The position numbers and the translations under genes are program-made. This document shows, in pieces, positions 1-11,757 of a stretch of 64,000 nucleotides of DNA. Numbering within the stretch: the stretch's first letter is position 1; each line of letters starts with the position of its first letter. The notes beneath the pieces were generated by a model. That model had not been told where the DNA came from and did not search any database. It saw nothing but the letters and a program-made list of their open reading frames with translations. Origin of the DNA: Entoloma clypeatum (Eukaryota; Basidiomycota; Agaricomycetes; Agaricales; Entolomataceae); the NCBI GenBank assembly GCA_963565915.1, contig OY751489.1, positions 4,526,001 to 4,590,000 of the forward strand. Reading direction: 5' to 3'.

Positions 1-1914
1 TAGGTTTCTCTCCCGGGGTAAAGAGATGATCGAAGAAGGCTATCGAAAAGTGCGTCAATCCTGGACAACTGCTTATCTTCTCATATTCTCTGGCAGTACC
101 CCGGCGGGGTATTCAAGATACCGACACTGTCAGGGTGGCATATAATCGTCAGTGGACGCGAAAAGGTGGATGACCTTCGTAAAGCAAACGTCGCCGAATT
201 GTCCTTTCCAGAAGCCGCTGCGGAGGTGCGAGACCTGATTCCTGCTACATCCAGCCTTCTTACCAAGGCTATGCAGGAGTTTCAGTTGCGCCGTACTGTC
301 GGAGCAGACTTACCACGCCACCAATACCATGTCTCCGCTGTTCGCTCGGCCCTCCCACCAAGCATCGCAACCGGTTTCCCTGACATACAAGATGAGATCG
401 TTCAGGCATTTGCGGACTATATCCCCCAAACGGAAGGTATCCCCGTCTTGTATATATAGGTCAACGATTGGGTCTCTCATTCCCCGTCACAATCCAGAGT
501 GGACGAATGTACTCGTCTTTTGTACCTTCATGCAAATAATCGCGCGGGCCAGCAATCGGCTTTTCTTTGGCCTTCCTCTTTGTACAGCTTTCTGTTCTGC
601 TGTCCTCAGCCTTTCCCTGATTGTTCATAGGCAGGAATGCTGAGTTTCTATCCCTCAATGCACAGTTTGGCGGACAAGTCGTTGTAGCTGCCCATAAAAT
701 CAACCTATTTCCTGGCTTCTTGCAACCGTCCGTTTCTTGATTCGGCTCTGGGCGCGGCTCTCACACGTTAACCTTGACAGGATTGTGGGCCACATTTTCA
801 ATGCGTCGGACACCATAAACCGGACAATGCACCACCTCCGACCAATCATACTAGGACGCCTTGAAAAAGAACAAGAGTATGGACTGGATTGGCCAGAAAA
901 GCCTGTTAGTCCACCCACACACAAGTCCCACTGAGAACCGTCACTCACCCTCCGCTTTGTCTTGAAGAACGATGTGATAAGCTGGTTCCTGCAGGCTTCA
1001 CAGGGAAAGCCGCGCTCAGTGCGCGACCTAACGGAACGCGTACTGAACCTCAATGTAGCGTCTGTCCATGCCACTTCCACGGTCAGTCCACATTGGCTGA
1101 TACCGACGCAGCTGATGTCGTGTGCTATTTCAGGTTTTCGTTCAGGTTTTGTTCGACCTTGCAGCCTATCCAGAGTACATCCCAGCCTTGCGGGAGGAGG
1201 TCGAAGCTGTCGTAAAGGAGGCTGGGCTGAGCAAAGCGTCGCTGCGCGAGATGCGGAAACTGGACAGTTTTATAAAAGAATCCATGAGACTTGGCACACA
1301 AACAGCGCGTATGTATGATCTTATCTTCCGTCTTGTGTTTTTTCTCTCTGAGCGTGCCCCCCGTATGTGCTAGAGAACGTGAACCGGAAAACAATGAAAG
1401 ATTTCAGGTTCTCTGACGGAACCCTTGTTCCGAAAGGGTATGTCATTGGGGTGGCCAGTCTTTCGACCCATTGCGATGGAGTATGTATAAGCCTCCTGTC
1501 ACTCTACAAGCTGAACTGAACGCACCGACTCCGAAGGCCTACTACACTGAACCGGAGAAGTTTGACGGGTTCAGATTTTCGCGGATGGGGGGTGACGAAC
1601 CTGAAGGGTTCAGAAAGCACGAAATATCTTCACTCGATTTGGACTATATCGTCTTTGGCCACGGGCGCAACGCATGGTATGTCTCTGGGATAGATACGTT
1701 TCAGAAATCTGATCGTGGCTTGGTTATATGTAGCCCTGGTCGGTTTTTAGCTGCTGCGGTGATGAAAGCTGTCACGGTCCATATCCTCCTGACGTATGAT
1801 GTGGCGTTCGAGAACGATGGACCACGTCCAAAGAATATCTGGTACGGCAGCCGGGGTCATGTAGATCCAGAGGCGTCAGTGATGTTTAGAAGACGTCGAG
1901 GTTCGACGAAGTAG
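1..1914 (+). CDS. Cytochrome P450 monooxygenase, copy 1 (5' end outside window)
   Basis: This is the same gene as 7925-10028, cut by the window edge inside exon 2. Exons in the window are 1-49, 97-436, 498-581, 631-727, 781-904, 968-1081, 1134-1308, 1374-1480, 1537-1676 and 1734-1914, all GT-AG and in phase. The K-helix ExxR motif reads KESMRL (about 1278-1295). The haem loop FGHGRNACPGRF is assembled across the 1677-1733 intron and holds the Cys thiolate ligand. No stop or shift is present, so this copy looks as intact as copy 2. The enzyme would be a membrane-anchored microsomal oxygenase that uses a P450 reductase. The substrate cannot be told from sequence. Confidence 0.88.
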
Positions 1915-2617
1915 TAGTTGGAAACTGTCGCTAGGACCTCGTATATTGTCCATGTGCATCATGATTAGATAGATGTCTTTGCGCTTCGCAGACCTTCAGC
2001 CTGAGTAATCTGCATATGTGAATCGGTGCGCTGGACCACCAGTGCTTTACCGCGACCATCCTAGATGTGTTTACATTGTCAGCACAATTGTATAATATTG
2101 CGTCGTCAGATTGTACGCACTTCTCGCAGACGCGCCTGATCTCTCCATTGGGTCTCGTCCTGTGCCAGGCACGGTCGAGATTTTTATGGTCAGATGATAT
2201 CTTGCAGGGAGTTCCCCGTCGCACTCCAGGTCGCTCCTCGCCGTCGGGTCAGTCTAGACTCGAAGTAACACCTAGGGGGAATATCATCGAAGAATTCTTT
2301 TTGAAAAGTTTACTCGTTACTGTATTGTGGGTTTGAGTCGGGAGCAGACGGTTTTTATTGGCACAGAGTCACATGTGCCCGCGATGTGATAAGAATCGAG
2401 GGTGAGGCAGCAGAATCCGTCGTGGAAGAGATTTTCTTTCGCAACACACGTCATTTTTCCCATGTTTTCACAGAAAGACACGAGGCTCTGACCTGGCTCT
2501 GACAGTGACAATTGGCCTTGTCTATTTTAGTTGGATGTAAGAATTGTTGGGTTTGAAGCCGAACTTCGAGAGATTTTTTGGGCAAGAATCTCCGGGGGCC
2601 TTCTCCTACAAACCGCG
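1915..2617. other. Intergenic, downstream of P450 copy 1
   Basis: About 700 bp between the P450 stop and the next possible start. Short ORFs on both strands show no family motifs or consistent splice structure. I see nothing functional. The same sequence recurs at 10029-10731. Confidence 0.5.
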
Positions 2618-3267
2618 ATGTCCTCGTGTGCGGATATCAAGGTGTGCAACCTGGCGCGTCACTGCGTGTATTGGTGCTATGCACACGACTTAAAGCTTAA
2701 AACTTCATCCCCCCTTTCTTCTGTATTTAGGCAGACGCACCCCGAAAGGTATCATATCCGACCGATGACGGGGGTCAATCACGAGCCTCATTGTGGCGCA
2801 ATCCTCCACCTGATCATGAGGCTATCGGTAGTAGTCCCGATGACTGGAATAAGGGCGATGACAGTACCTTACAGTACATCGCGCCTCAAACAATCTGGGA
2901 GTCGTGGATTCATCAAGAGAGCCACGCGCTCGAGCGTCCTCCAATAGTAAAACGCGGTTTTCGTGAACGATTGAACTCCTCGCGTCATCGCCCTCGAATA
3001 AGCGACAACGAGGCAACCAGGTGGTTCATCAATTGCATCACCTGCCAAGCCGAATCATGTGTAAGGATAAATCCTTTGAAACTTAAAGCCGACCTGAGAG
3101 CGCCGCAACAGCCCGAATACAAGGAGAGCGGTGAAGGGTTGCGGATCATGATCGATCGTACGTTGTCGACGACGTCGCTGGCATTCAGGGTCGTCTGCGT
3201 GGTGGTTTGGGATTTTCGGTGGGTTTTCACGCGGGTTGGATGTGCCGTCTTGAGCATTTTATTTTGA
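2618..3267 (+). CDS. Hypothetical protein, copy 1
   Basis: I do not recognise this gene. A model with exons 2618-2641 and 2731-3267 (intron 2642-2730, GT..TTTAG) gives 186 codons: an 8-residue first exon followed by a long open frame. The middle (DHEAIGSSPDDWNKGDD and a following Trp/Arg-rich stretch) is polar. The last about 35 residues are hydrophobic (FRVVCVVVWDFRWVFTRVGC) and could be a C-terminal membrane segment. The first exon is a guess from splice signals. The long open second exon is the firmer part. It could also be a chance ORF. Confidence 0.33.
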
Positions 3268-3643
3268 TAAGATTTCGAGATGTATACATTGTTTTGATGG
3301 TGGACGATCCTGCGTATCATGCGGGTCAATTTCACGGGGACTCAGAGCCTGCTTACATAAGCAACACGGGGTGGTCGAGGTCCCTGGGTTTGTTTGGTTC
3401 TGGAATTGTCGAAATTCTTCCGTTGGCTCCGCTCATCGTCCTTGTCGTTGTCCACGCCCTCGCCCTCGCCGTGTCCGTCGTTCAGCACGCGGTGCAAAGC
3501 CGATACCGATACATTAACACTGGATAATGCCAATTTAGCCTCGCCACTCCATCAACAATCTCATCACGGCTGAACCACTACTCCAACCCCGTCATTTTCG
3601 TCATTCTCATTCGTCCCATCGTCCCCGTCCAAGACTTTCTCTC

Positions 3644-5148
3644 ATGGCTACACGTCGAATTGGCAGTAACCCGTGGCCAGCGCAGACACCGCTGCCTGCT
3701 CCCCCAGTGTCACGGCCTAAACGATCGTTAAAGCGGAGGCGGCTGCTGCGTGACGACGCTTCCGCAAGCACATCAAAATCCGCAAGGCGGCAAGTCGTCC
3801 CCGACCAAGATGAAATAGGTGTGCCACACCACCACCGATAACGAACTAGACACAGCCCTAACTCATCGTACAGACCAGGCCTTGACGGAGTGTCAACTGC
3901 TTTCGGGTAACAACATCATATCTTGCTACCCCACCGACCACACTCTCATCGCACAGCACCAGTGGACGTCCTTCGTTTGTACGTGCCCAACATGTCTTCA
4001 CCAGGCCCTCGTGTGCTCACATCTCTCAAGGGAACTCTCGACGCCCACAGCTGACACAGACCAACCTCGTTGACATCTACCTTTTCCACGGGGACTCCCG
4101 GCAGCAAATACTACACTTTCCTAATGTTCAAAACCCGAGTGACCAGGCGGGTCGGCTGACAGCGCAAGTGAATGACTCGTGGTGGGGGACCAATGGGGCG
4201 AACTGGAGCGGCAAGAACATCAGTTACCCATTTTTTTGGGTGATCGTCAGCAACGGGACCACACTCGACAGCAATGCCATCGCCCAAAACACGTTCAGTG
4301 CCGTCCGTACGTACCCCGCCTTCTTATTCCTCTTGTACCCTTGCTGACCGACAACCTGTCCCTCAGAAACAACCTATGCCGACTCAGTGCTAGCATCCAT
4401 GTCATCCTCATCGGCAGCATTGGCCGCCTCCTCATCCGCCTCCTTGTTATCCGCATCAGCCTCGCGGACGTCCTCGCAGAGCTCCCACCAACCTACCAGC
4501 ACTGCAGCACTCCAATCCTCCTCCGGCTCCGACTTCCCCCACTGGGCCATAGCCGTCATCGTCATCCTCGGCTTCCTCGCGATCGCCGCCACGTGCCTGC
4601 TCGCCTTCCTCATCATCCGGCGCGTCCGGAGACTCAATCCTGCGCTCGCCTCCAACCGCGGCTCCATGGGCTCCGCCTCGCCTATGATAGCTAACGTGGG
4701 CAACCCGTCGTCCCCGCTGCTCGGGGGCGGCGCCGGCATCGTGCGTCATGCGAGCATAAGTGAAGAGAAGGGGCGCGGGGTGCGGGACGAGCCCAGTGTC
4801 GTCGCGCACGATGCGGAGTCGACGATCTCGCGAACGGGAAGCGCGGCGGGTGGTGGTGGTGGGGTTGGTGGGGTGGGTGTTGGTGGTGGGACCGAGGCCC
4901 CGTTCAATGCGCACGATGCGGCGATTATGGCGGATGCGTTTAGGAAGATGTTGCGGAAGCCGGACTTTGCGGGGCAGTCGGTTGAGGAGGGGGAGAGCCC
5001 AGATGGGAAGGAGGAGACAGAGGAGATGATCAATCGGGAGTTGGCGGAGGAGGGGAGGGATATTCGGAGCGTGAGGAGCGGGAGGGGGGTTAAGGTGGAG
5101 ACGTCGAGTGAAGGGGGGTGGCACGGTTCAGGATCATGGGAGGAATAG
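3644..5148 (+). CDS. Single-pass membrane protein with Ser-rich stalk, copy 1
   Basis: Exons 3644-3818, 3874-3978, 4031-4306 and 4367-5148 join in phase to 445 codons. A basic N-terminus (SRPKRSLKRRRLL) is followed by an ectodomain-like segment with paired Cys (TECQLL, IISCYP) and the stretch WNSRRPQLTQTNLVDIYLFH, which is characteristic of a fungal family of cell-surface membrane proteins. It has N-glycosylation sites (NDS, NWS, NIS, NGT). A Ser/Ala-rich stalk precedes one strong transmembrane segment (HWAIAVIVILGFLAIAATCL, then LIIRRVRR), and the tail is acidic and Gly-rich. The fold resembles wall-sensor-type proteins, but the function is unknown. Compensating homopolymer indels make the last dozen residues differ from copy 2 (here ..GGWHGSGSWEE). 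Confidence 0.72.
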
Positions 5149-5674
5149 AGCGGGGAGGGAGGTGTATCCGCGGATCACCCGTCCTGTTTTCTACGTGGGT
5201 CCTGCTCTTGTATTTTCCTGCCTCCCCTTGGTATACCCCCCCCCCCTCCCCCCCCCCTTCTCCCTTCTCCCTCCTCTTCTTGGTCTTGGTCTACCGTTTC
5301 TTCGCCCTTGCTGGTTACCCTGCCTTAGAACTCCCTTTTAATTCCGGGAAACGTTTGCTGTCGACCTTACCCCGATCCGATCATCATATACCTATCCCAG
5401 AAACCTTCCCATTCTTTTTGGTCACACTTCCCTCCAGCCCTAAAGGTACTTACAAGAGCTTGCCGTTTCATCACGCGCCTTGGCTCCCCTTTTTTTCGTC
5501 CCTGCAGCCCCGACGTACATAGCATTGCGCCCCCTCCCCACAACCTTTTTGGTATTTCTAGATGACGCTTTTCTTCTTGCGTTTCTTTTCTTTTTTTTTT
5601 TTCGTTTCTCTTATCTTATTCCTCCATTCTGAACCCTCTCCTCCCGAACTCTTTTTTTTTTTTCCTTTTTCCAG
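5149..5674. other. Pyrimidine-rich 3' flank ending at assembly gap
   Basis: Downstream of the membrane-protein stop the + strand is C/T-rich, with long C runs (about 5236-5257) and T runs (about 5590, 5652). It is presumably 3' UTR and flank. No gene is visible. It is open for long stretches only because of its low complexity. Confidence 0.6.
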
Positions 5675-5874
5675 NNNNNNNNNNNNNNNNNNNNNNNNNN
5701 NNNNNNNNNNNNNNNNNNNNNNNNNNNNNNNNNNNNNNNNNNNNNNNNNNNNNNNNNNNNNNNNNNNNNNNNNNNNNNNNNNNNNNNNNNNNNNNNNNNN
5801 NNNNNNNNNNNNNNNNNNNNNNNNNNNNNNNNNNNNNNNNNNNNNNNNNNNNNNNNNNNNNNNNNNNNNNNNNN
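5675..5874. other. Assembly gap of 200 N
   Basis: Exactly 200 unknown bases. A round-number gap suggests a scaffold join rather than a measured distance. Sequence on either side is unrelated: the flank of the duplicated block on the left, a Copia 3' end on the right. Confidence 0.99.
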
Positions 5875-6265
5875 CCTGCAGGTGCTTCTGTAGGCTGGAC
5901 TTGTCATCTACAAAAAACCATTGCTCACTCACCTACTGAAGCAGAGTACATGGCGATGTCCGATTGTGGCCACCAAGTAAAATGGGTAATCCTGCTCTTT
6001 CCAGGAGATTGGCTTCCTAATGCAGAATGTCCCAATCTATGCCGACAATCATGGCTCGATCTTTATTGGGAACAACCCTGTACAGGAACACCATACTAAA
6101 CATATTGATCTAAGATATCACATCATCTGAGAATACATCTCTCGTGGATTGATCACTATAGAGTACATTGAAGGCACATCCAATCCCGCGGATATGCTAA
6201 CTACAAATCTTAGTCAGGAACTCTTTGAAAGATGTCGCCAGCATTTAGGCTTGACATTTTCATAA
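5875..6265 (+). pseudogene. Copia retrotransposon 3' end (RNase H remnant)
   Basis: Translation shows the C-terminal Copia RNase H signature: KTIAHSPTEAEYMAMSDCGH, then after a frame change NVPIYADNHGSIFIGNNPV, HTKHIDLRYH and EGTSNPADMLT, ending SLTF/LTFS and a stop at 6263-6265. Frame changes near 5985-6000 and a TGA near 6128 show that it is dead. The 5' part of the element is missing in the N gap. A purine tract GAGGGGGAG directly precedes the LTR. Confidence 0.85.
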
Positions 6266-6291
6266 TCCAATGTATACACATTGAGGGGGAG

Positions 6292-6450
6292 TGTTGAACG
6301 AATTCCACTCCTATAGATCTTTCATCTATAGTGTCATGTGCTCAATTCCATGACATACAAATAATGTACAAATAAGTAGACTAGTATATAAGACTGTCCT
6401 TATTCTCTGTGCAATATAATGCTCTTACCGAGTAACCCCCACCTGCAAAC
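6292..6450 (+). mobile_element. 3' LTR of the Copia remnant (right end approximate)
   Basis: The LTR starts TGTTGAACGAATTCC right after the polypurine tract GAGGGGGAG. Its first eight bases match the start of the Copia-B LTR (TGTTGAAC). A TATA-like AGTATATAAG sits near 6382. I cannot fix the right end because no second LTR or target duplication is visible; 6450 is only an estimate. Confidence 0.55.
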
Positions 6451-6497
6451 ACCTCTCAAGGTTAGTAGTAGGTTCCCTCTCTATCGTAGACACACGA

Positions 6498-7152
6498 TTA
6501 GTAGCATGTAGCATAGAGTACTACTGGACTGCGCGACGACCCATCCACTGTGATCACCTCCAGTGTTGATGAGATCGTATGCTGTTCCAACATGGAGATC
6601 CGGTGGATCAACAGCTTCTCTGACAACCCATGGCAGAGCGCCAACATCGAGCTTGGGCCGTTTTGACTCTGCTTCTCCAACATCCCCAATGCTTGTGAGC
6701 GATCAGGCTTGCTTAGTTGTTGGGCCAATGTTTTCCCTTTCATCACCTCCATCGTTTCCATCTCTGTATGTGCCTCCATGTCCATCTCCATCTCCTTCCC
6801 TGTCTTTGTCTCCCCCTCGCAAAGATCCTGAATGTCTTCGTGAAAAGACCCCTGCCAATCCATTTCAAGCTCCTTGTTGTCCAGCGTGGTTGGCAAACCG
6901 CTCGAAATTGTCGAGCATACCGAGATAGGTAGCATATGCTGAAATGAATCCTTGTTCGTCAAGGTCGTTTCGTGGCATCGCGTCTTGGAGCTTGATGGTC
7001 ACCTCCACCTTTGACATTTCTCTGGCCCAAAACGCGTCGACAACTGACATGCATCTAGGTTTGATGTCTGATTGAACTGTGATTCCTCCTTGAGACGTTC
7101 TGACAGTGGAGTTTTGGCTAATTGACGTAGAAGGCTCATGTGTGCTGTTCAT
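6498..7152 (-). pseudogene. Gag-like transposon ORF, frameshifted
   Basis: The minus strand opens at 7152 (MNSTHEPSTS...) with a helical segment (VVDAFWAREMSKVEVTIKLQ, then AYATYLGMLDNFERF). Near 6865-6960 the frame is lost, and the similarity continues in another frame with SKRPKLDVGALPWVVREAV. This layout, a short helical N-terminal region, a low-complexity stretch and a KRPKLD..ALPW motif, resembles gag-like ORFs that recur in Agaricomycete genomes next to retroelements. That match is from memory. No protease or polymerase follows it. Confidence 0.45.
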
Positions 7153-7924
7153 AGGTTATGAGTTGAAATGAATGATGTTGATAATATGTCTGCAATAAAT
7201 ATGCGGCAGGGAGCATTCAAGAGCGAAAGAGTGAGGGACCAAAAATGCTCCGCGCCGAATATAAAGGCTCACTACATGTCTCATATGTGTAAGGAATGAC
7301 GTGAATGTGTACACAGACCAACATATGTCCTGCAGGGACTGTGCAGGTGTTCATGTCCCACGGGGACATGAACACGCAAAGCTCAGCTGAGCAGCTCAGG
7401 CAGAGCAGAAGTGTGTTTGGTTGACGTGTCCTGCGGGGACACCCAAAAAGCAGCAAGAGAGACTCTGCGGAGTCGCTCAAGCTCGTGATTAGCCTACTAT
7501 AATCTTCAATTAAAGCCAAATAATGCCGTGAAGGAGTTTGGGGCTGTTTGGAGCAGAATGTCAGCGGACTGTGAAAACTTTCTGCCGGCCGCCGTGACTG
7601 ATGTGACCAGCGAAGTGAGGGCGTTCGATAGTACAGTTCTCACGCGGCTTCATCAGACTTGCCCCTTGAGATATCATGATGTAAACTTCCCATTTCTCAG
7701 ACTTGGAAGTTGGAAGCTCCTAGCCAATTCCCAAGGACCCAGTCGGCGGAATCTAGTAAGCGCTCGTGCAGCAGTCGTACTACGAAGCCCACTACTGACG
7801 CGTACTGACGCGTGACACGACAGTCAAATGCCTCCGCTCTTCGACGCTCGATCCTTGAAACTTTTATGTAAGGGCTTTAGTGTCTTTTAAAGCCCTAGAT
7901 GCTGTGGGGGAGTTTCACAGAGTC
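7153..7924. other. Intergenic / upstream region of P450 copy 2
   Basis: No gene is visible. It holds a cluster of short palindromes built on GTCC/GGGAC (7347-7375 and about 7430-7446) and a TATA-like ATATAAAG at about 7259. The last few hundred bases must include the P450 promoter. I see no convincing TATA box close to 7925. Confidence 0.5.
7347..7375. repeat. Perfect 13-bp inverted repeat, 3-nt loop
   Basis: GTGTTCATGTCCC at 7347-7359 is followed by ACG and then its exact reverse complement at 7363-7375. Similar shorter inverted repeats (GTGTCC-n-GGACAC near 7430) lie within 100 bp. It could be a hairpin, a binding site for a dimeric regulator or the end of an old element. Confidence 0.8.
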
Positions 7925-10028
7925 ATGGACCTTCAACTTCTTCTCTCTATCTTTGCAGGTTTTCTGACCGCACTTGGGTTCGTCAAGGCTTGGGTCACCA
8001 GACAACGCGTAGGGCTCCTTACATATGATGTTGGTACCCTACTGACTTGCCACAGCTCAGCCATATTCCAACTGTTGGTGCCTCTGGTATATTTTCCTCG
8101 TATGTGGGGGCATATAGGTTTCTCTCCCGGGGTAAAGAGATGATCGAAGAAGGCTATCGAAAAGTGCGTCAATCCTGGACAACTGCTTATCTTCTCATAT
8201 TCTCTGGCAGTACCCCGGCGGGGTATTCAAGATACCGACACTGTCAGGGTGGCATATAATCGTCAGTGGACGCGAAAAGGTGGATGACCTTCGTAAAGCA
8301 AACGTCGCCGAATTGTCCTTTCCAGAAGCCGCTGCGGAGGTGCGAGACCTGATTCCTGCTACATCCAGCCTTCTTACCAAGGCTATGCAGGAGTTTCAGT
8401 TGCGCCGTACTGTCGGAGCAGACTTACCACGCCACCAATACCATGTCTCCGCTGTTCGCTCGGCCCTCCCACCAAGCATCGCAACCGGTTTCCCTGACAT
8501 ACAAGATGAGATCGTTCAGGCATTTGCGGACTATATCCCCCAAACGGAAGGTATCCCCGTCTTGTATATATAGGTCAACGATTGGGTCTCTCATTCCCCG
8601 TCACAATCCAGAGTGGACGAATGTACTCGTCTTTTGTACCTTCATGCAAATAATCGCGCGGGCCAGCAATCGGCTTTTCTTTGGCCTTCCTCTTTGTACA
8701 GCTTTCTGTTCTGCTGTCCTCAGCCTTTCCCTGATTGTTCATAGGCAGGAATGCTGAGTTTCTATCCCTCAATGCACAGTTTGGCGGACAAGTCGTTGTA
8801 GCTGCCCATAAAATCAACCTATTTCCTGGCTTCTTGCAACCGTCCGTTTCTTGATTCGGCTCTGGGCGCGGCTCTCACACGTTAACCTTGACAGGATTGT
8901 GGGCCACATTTTCAATGCGTCGGACACCATAAACCGGACAATGCACCACCTCCGACCAATCATACTAGGACGCCTTGAAAAAGAACAAGAGTATGGACTG
9001 GATTGGCCAGAAAAGCCTGTTAGTCCACCCACACACAAGTCCCACTGAGAACCGTCACTCACCCTCCGCTTTGTCTTGAAGAACGATGTGATAAGCTGGT
9101 TCCTGCAGGCTTCACAGGGAAAGCCGCGCTCAGTGCGCGACCTAACGGAACGCGTACTGAACCTCAATGTAGCGTCTGTCCATGCCACTTCCACGGTCAG
9201 TCCACATTGGCTGATACCGACGCAGCTGATGTCGTGTGCTATTTCAGGTTTTCGTTCAGGTTTTGTTCGACCTTGCAGCCTATCCAGAGTACATCCCAGC
9301 CTTGCGGGAGGAGGTCGAAGCTGTCGTAAAGGAGGCTGGGCTGAGCAAAGCGTCGCTGCGCGAGATGCGGAAACTGGACAGTTTTATAAAAGAATCCATG
9401 AGACTTGGCACACAAACAGCGCGTATGTATGATCTTATCTTCCGTCTTGTGTTTTTTCTCTCTGAGCGTGCCCCCCGTATGTGCTAGAGAACGTGAACCG
9501 GAAAACAATGAAAGATTTCAGGTTCTCTGACGGAACCCTTGTTCCGAAAGGGTATGTCATTGGGGTGGCCAGTCTTTCGACCCATTGCGATGGAGTATGT
9601 ATAAGCCTCCTGTCACTCTACAAGCTGAACTGAACGCACCGACTCCGAAGGCCTACTACACTGAACCGGAGAAGTTTGACGGGTTCAGATTTTCGCGGAT
9701 GGGGGGTGACGAACCTGAAGGGTTCAGAAAGCACGAAATATCTTCACTCGATTTGGACTATATCGTCTTTGGCCACGGGCGCAACGCATGGTATGTCTCT
9801 GGGATAGATACGTTTCAGAAATCTGATCGTGGCTTGGTTATATGTAGCCCTGGTCGGTTTTTAGCTGCTGCGGTGATGAAAGCTGTCACGGTCCATATCC
9901 TCCTGACGTATGATGTGGCGTTCGAGAACGATGGACCACGTCCAAAGAATATCTGGTACGGCAGCCGGGGTCATGTAGATCCAGAGGCGTCAGTGATGTT
10001 TAGAAGACGTCGAGGTTCGACGAAGTAG
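7925..10028 (+). CDS. Cytochrome P450 monooxygenase, copy 2 (complete)
   Basis: Eleven exons: 7925-8008, 8056-8163, 8211-8550, 8612-8695, 8745-8841, 8895-9018, 9082-9195, 9248-9422, 9488-9594, 9651-9790 and 9848-10028. They total 518 codons (517 aa), the usual P450 length. The start is the first ATG, and residues 1-23 form a signal anchor (MDLQLLLSIFAGFLTALGFV). Next comes LSHIPTVGAS, a proline-rich hinge typical of fungal microsomal P450s. The I-helix region reads VASVHATST with His where Asp/Glu is common, as in related fungal group-IV P450s. The K helix has ESMR. The haem loop is FGHGRNACPGRF, with its Cys rebuilt across the last intron. It probably acts in secondary metabolism or xenobiotic oxidation at the ER; the substrate is unknown. 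Confidence 0.93.
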
Positions 10029-10731
10029 TAGTTGGAAACTGTCGCTAGGACCTCGTATATTGTCCATGTGCATCATGATTAGATAGATGTCTTTGCGCTT
10101 CGCAGACCTTCAGCCTGAGTAATCTGCATATGTGAATCGGTGCGCTGGACCACCAGTGCTTTACCGCGACCATCCTAGATGTGTTTACATTGTCAGCACA
10201 ATTGTATAATATTGCGTCGTCAGATTGTACGCACTTCTCGCAGACGCGCCTGATCTCTCCATTGGGTCTCGTCCTGTGCCAGGCACGGTCGAGATTTTTA
10301 TGGTCAGATGATATCTTGCAGGGAGTTCCCCGTCGCACTCCAGGTCGCTCCTCGCCGTCGGGTCAGTCTAGACTCGAAGTAACACCTAGGGGGAATATCA
10401 TCGAAGAATTCTTTTTGAAAAGTTTACTCGTTACTGTATTGTGGGTTTGAGTCGGGAGCAGACGGTTTTTATTGGCACAGAGTCACATGTGCCCGCGATG
10501 TGATAAGAATCGAGGGTGAGGCAGCAGAATCCGTCGTGGAAGAGATTTTCTTTCGCAACACACGTCATTTTTCCCATGTTTTCACAGAAAGACACGAGGC
10601 TCTGACCTGGCTCTGACAGTGACAATTGGCCTTGTCTATTTTAGTTGGATGTAAGAATTGTTGGGTTTGAAGCCGAACTTCGAGAGATTTTTTGGGCAAG
10701 AATCTCCGGGGGCCTTCTCCTACAAACCGCG
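10029..10731. other. Intergenic, downstream of P450 copy 2
   Basis: Same as 1915-2617. No gene seen. Confidence 0.5.
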
Positions 10732-11381
10732 ATGTCCTCGTGTGCGGATATCAAGGTGTGCAACCTGGCGCGTCACTGCGTGTATTGGTGCTATGCACAC
10801 GACTTAAAGCTTAAAACTTCATCCCCCCTTTCTTCTGTATTTAGGCAGACGCACCCCGAAAGGTATCATATCCGACCGATGACGGGGGTCAATCACGAGC
10901 CTCATTGTGGCGCAATCCTCCACCTGATCATGAGGCTATCGGTAGTAGTCCCGATGACTGGAATAAGGGCGATGACAGTACCTTACAGTACATCGCGCCT
11001 CAAACAATCTGGGAGTCGTGGATTCATCAAGAGAGCCACGCGCTCGAGCGTCCTCCAATAGTAAAACGCGGTTTTCGTGAACGATTGAACTCCTCGCGTC
11101 ATCGCCCTCGAATAAGCGACAACGAGGCAACCAGGTGGTTCATCAATTGCATCACCTGCCAAGCCGAATCATGTGTAAGGATAAATCCTTTGAAACTTAA
11201 AGCCGACCTGAGAGCGCCGCAACAGCCCGAATACAAGGAGAGCGGTGAAGGGTTGCGGATCATGATCGATCGTACGTTGTCGACGACGTCGCTGGCATTC
11301 AGGGTCGTCTGCGTGGTGGTTTGGGATTTTCGGTGGGTTTTCACGCGGGTTGGATGTGCCGTCTTGAGCATTTTATTTTGA
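10732..11381 (+). CDS. Hypothetical protein, copy 2
   Basis: Sequence-identical counterpart of 2618-3267, modelled as exons 10732-10755 and 10845-11381 (186 codons). No recognised domain. Possible C-terminal hydrophobic segment. The same doubts about exon 1 apply. Confidence 0.33.
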
Positions 11382-11757
11382 TAAGATTTCGAGATGTATA
11401 CATTGTTTTGATGGTGGACGATCCTGCGTATCATGCGGGTCAATTTCACGGGGACTCAGAGCCTGCTTACATAAGCAACACGGGGTGGTCGAGGTCCCTG
11501 GGTTTGTTTGGTTCTGGAATTGTCGAAATTCTTCCGTTGGCTCCGCTCATCGTCCTTGTCGTTGTCCACGCCCTCGCCCTCGCCGTGTCCGTCGTTCAGC
11601 ACGCGGTGCAAAGCCGATACCGATACATTAACACTGGATAATGCCAATTTAGCCTCGCCACTCCATCAACAATCTCATCACGGCTGAACCACTACTCCAA
11701 CCCCGTCATTTTCGTCATTCTCATTCGTCCCATCGTCCCCGTCCAAGACTTTCTCTC

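Larger units (their letters stand above)
1..5674. repeat. Duplicated block, copy 1
   Basis: This stretch matches 8115-13789 at a constant offset of 8114 through the P450, the hypothetical gene and the membrane-protein gene. I noticed no substitutions. The differences are small indels, nearly all in homopolymers: G6 versus G5 near 5114, GGAGGAA versus GGAGGGAA near 5151, CGTCCTG versus CGTCCCTG near 5180, C11-T-C10 versus C10-T-C9 near 5236, and a CT unit near 5650. It ends at a pyrimidine-rich stretch directly against the N run. The left end of the repeat lies outside the window. Either a very recent tandem duplication or an assembly or haplotype artefact would explain it. Confidence 0.95.

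Noticed and set aside
1471..1676. P450 C-terminus starting at an internal ATG (1471)
   Set aside because: The ORF reads through introns; spliced exons rebuild the haem loop correctly.
4456..5124. Long antisense ORF in the membrane-protein gene (and 12570-13292)
   Set aside because: Shadow of a GC-rich low-complexity coding exon; no splice structure or family motifs.
5562..5939. ORFs running through the N gap
   Set aside because: Translation of N is meaningless; the flanks are unrelated sequence.
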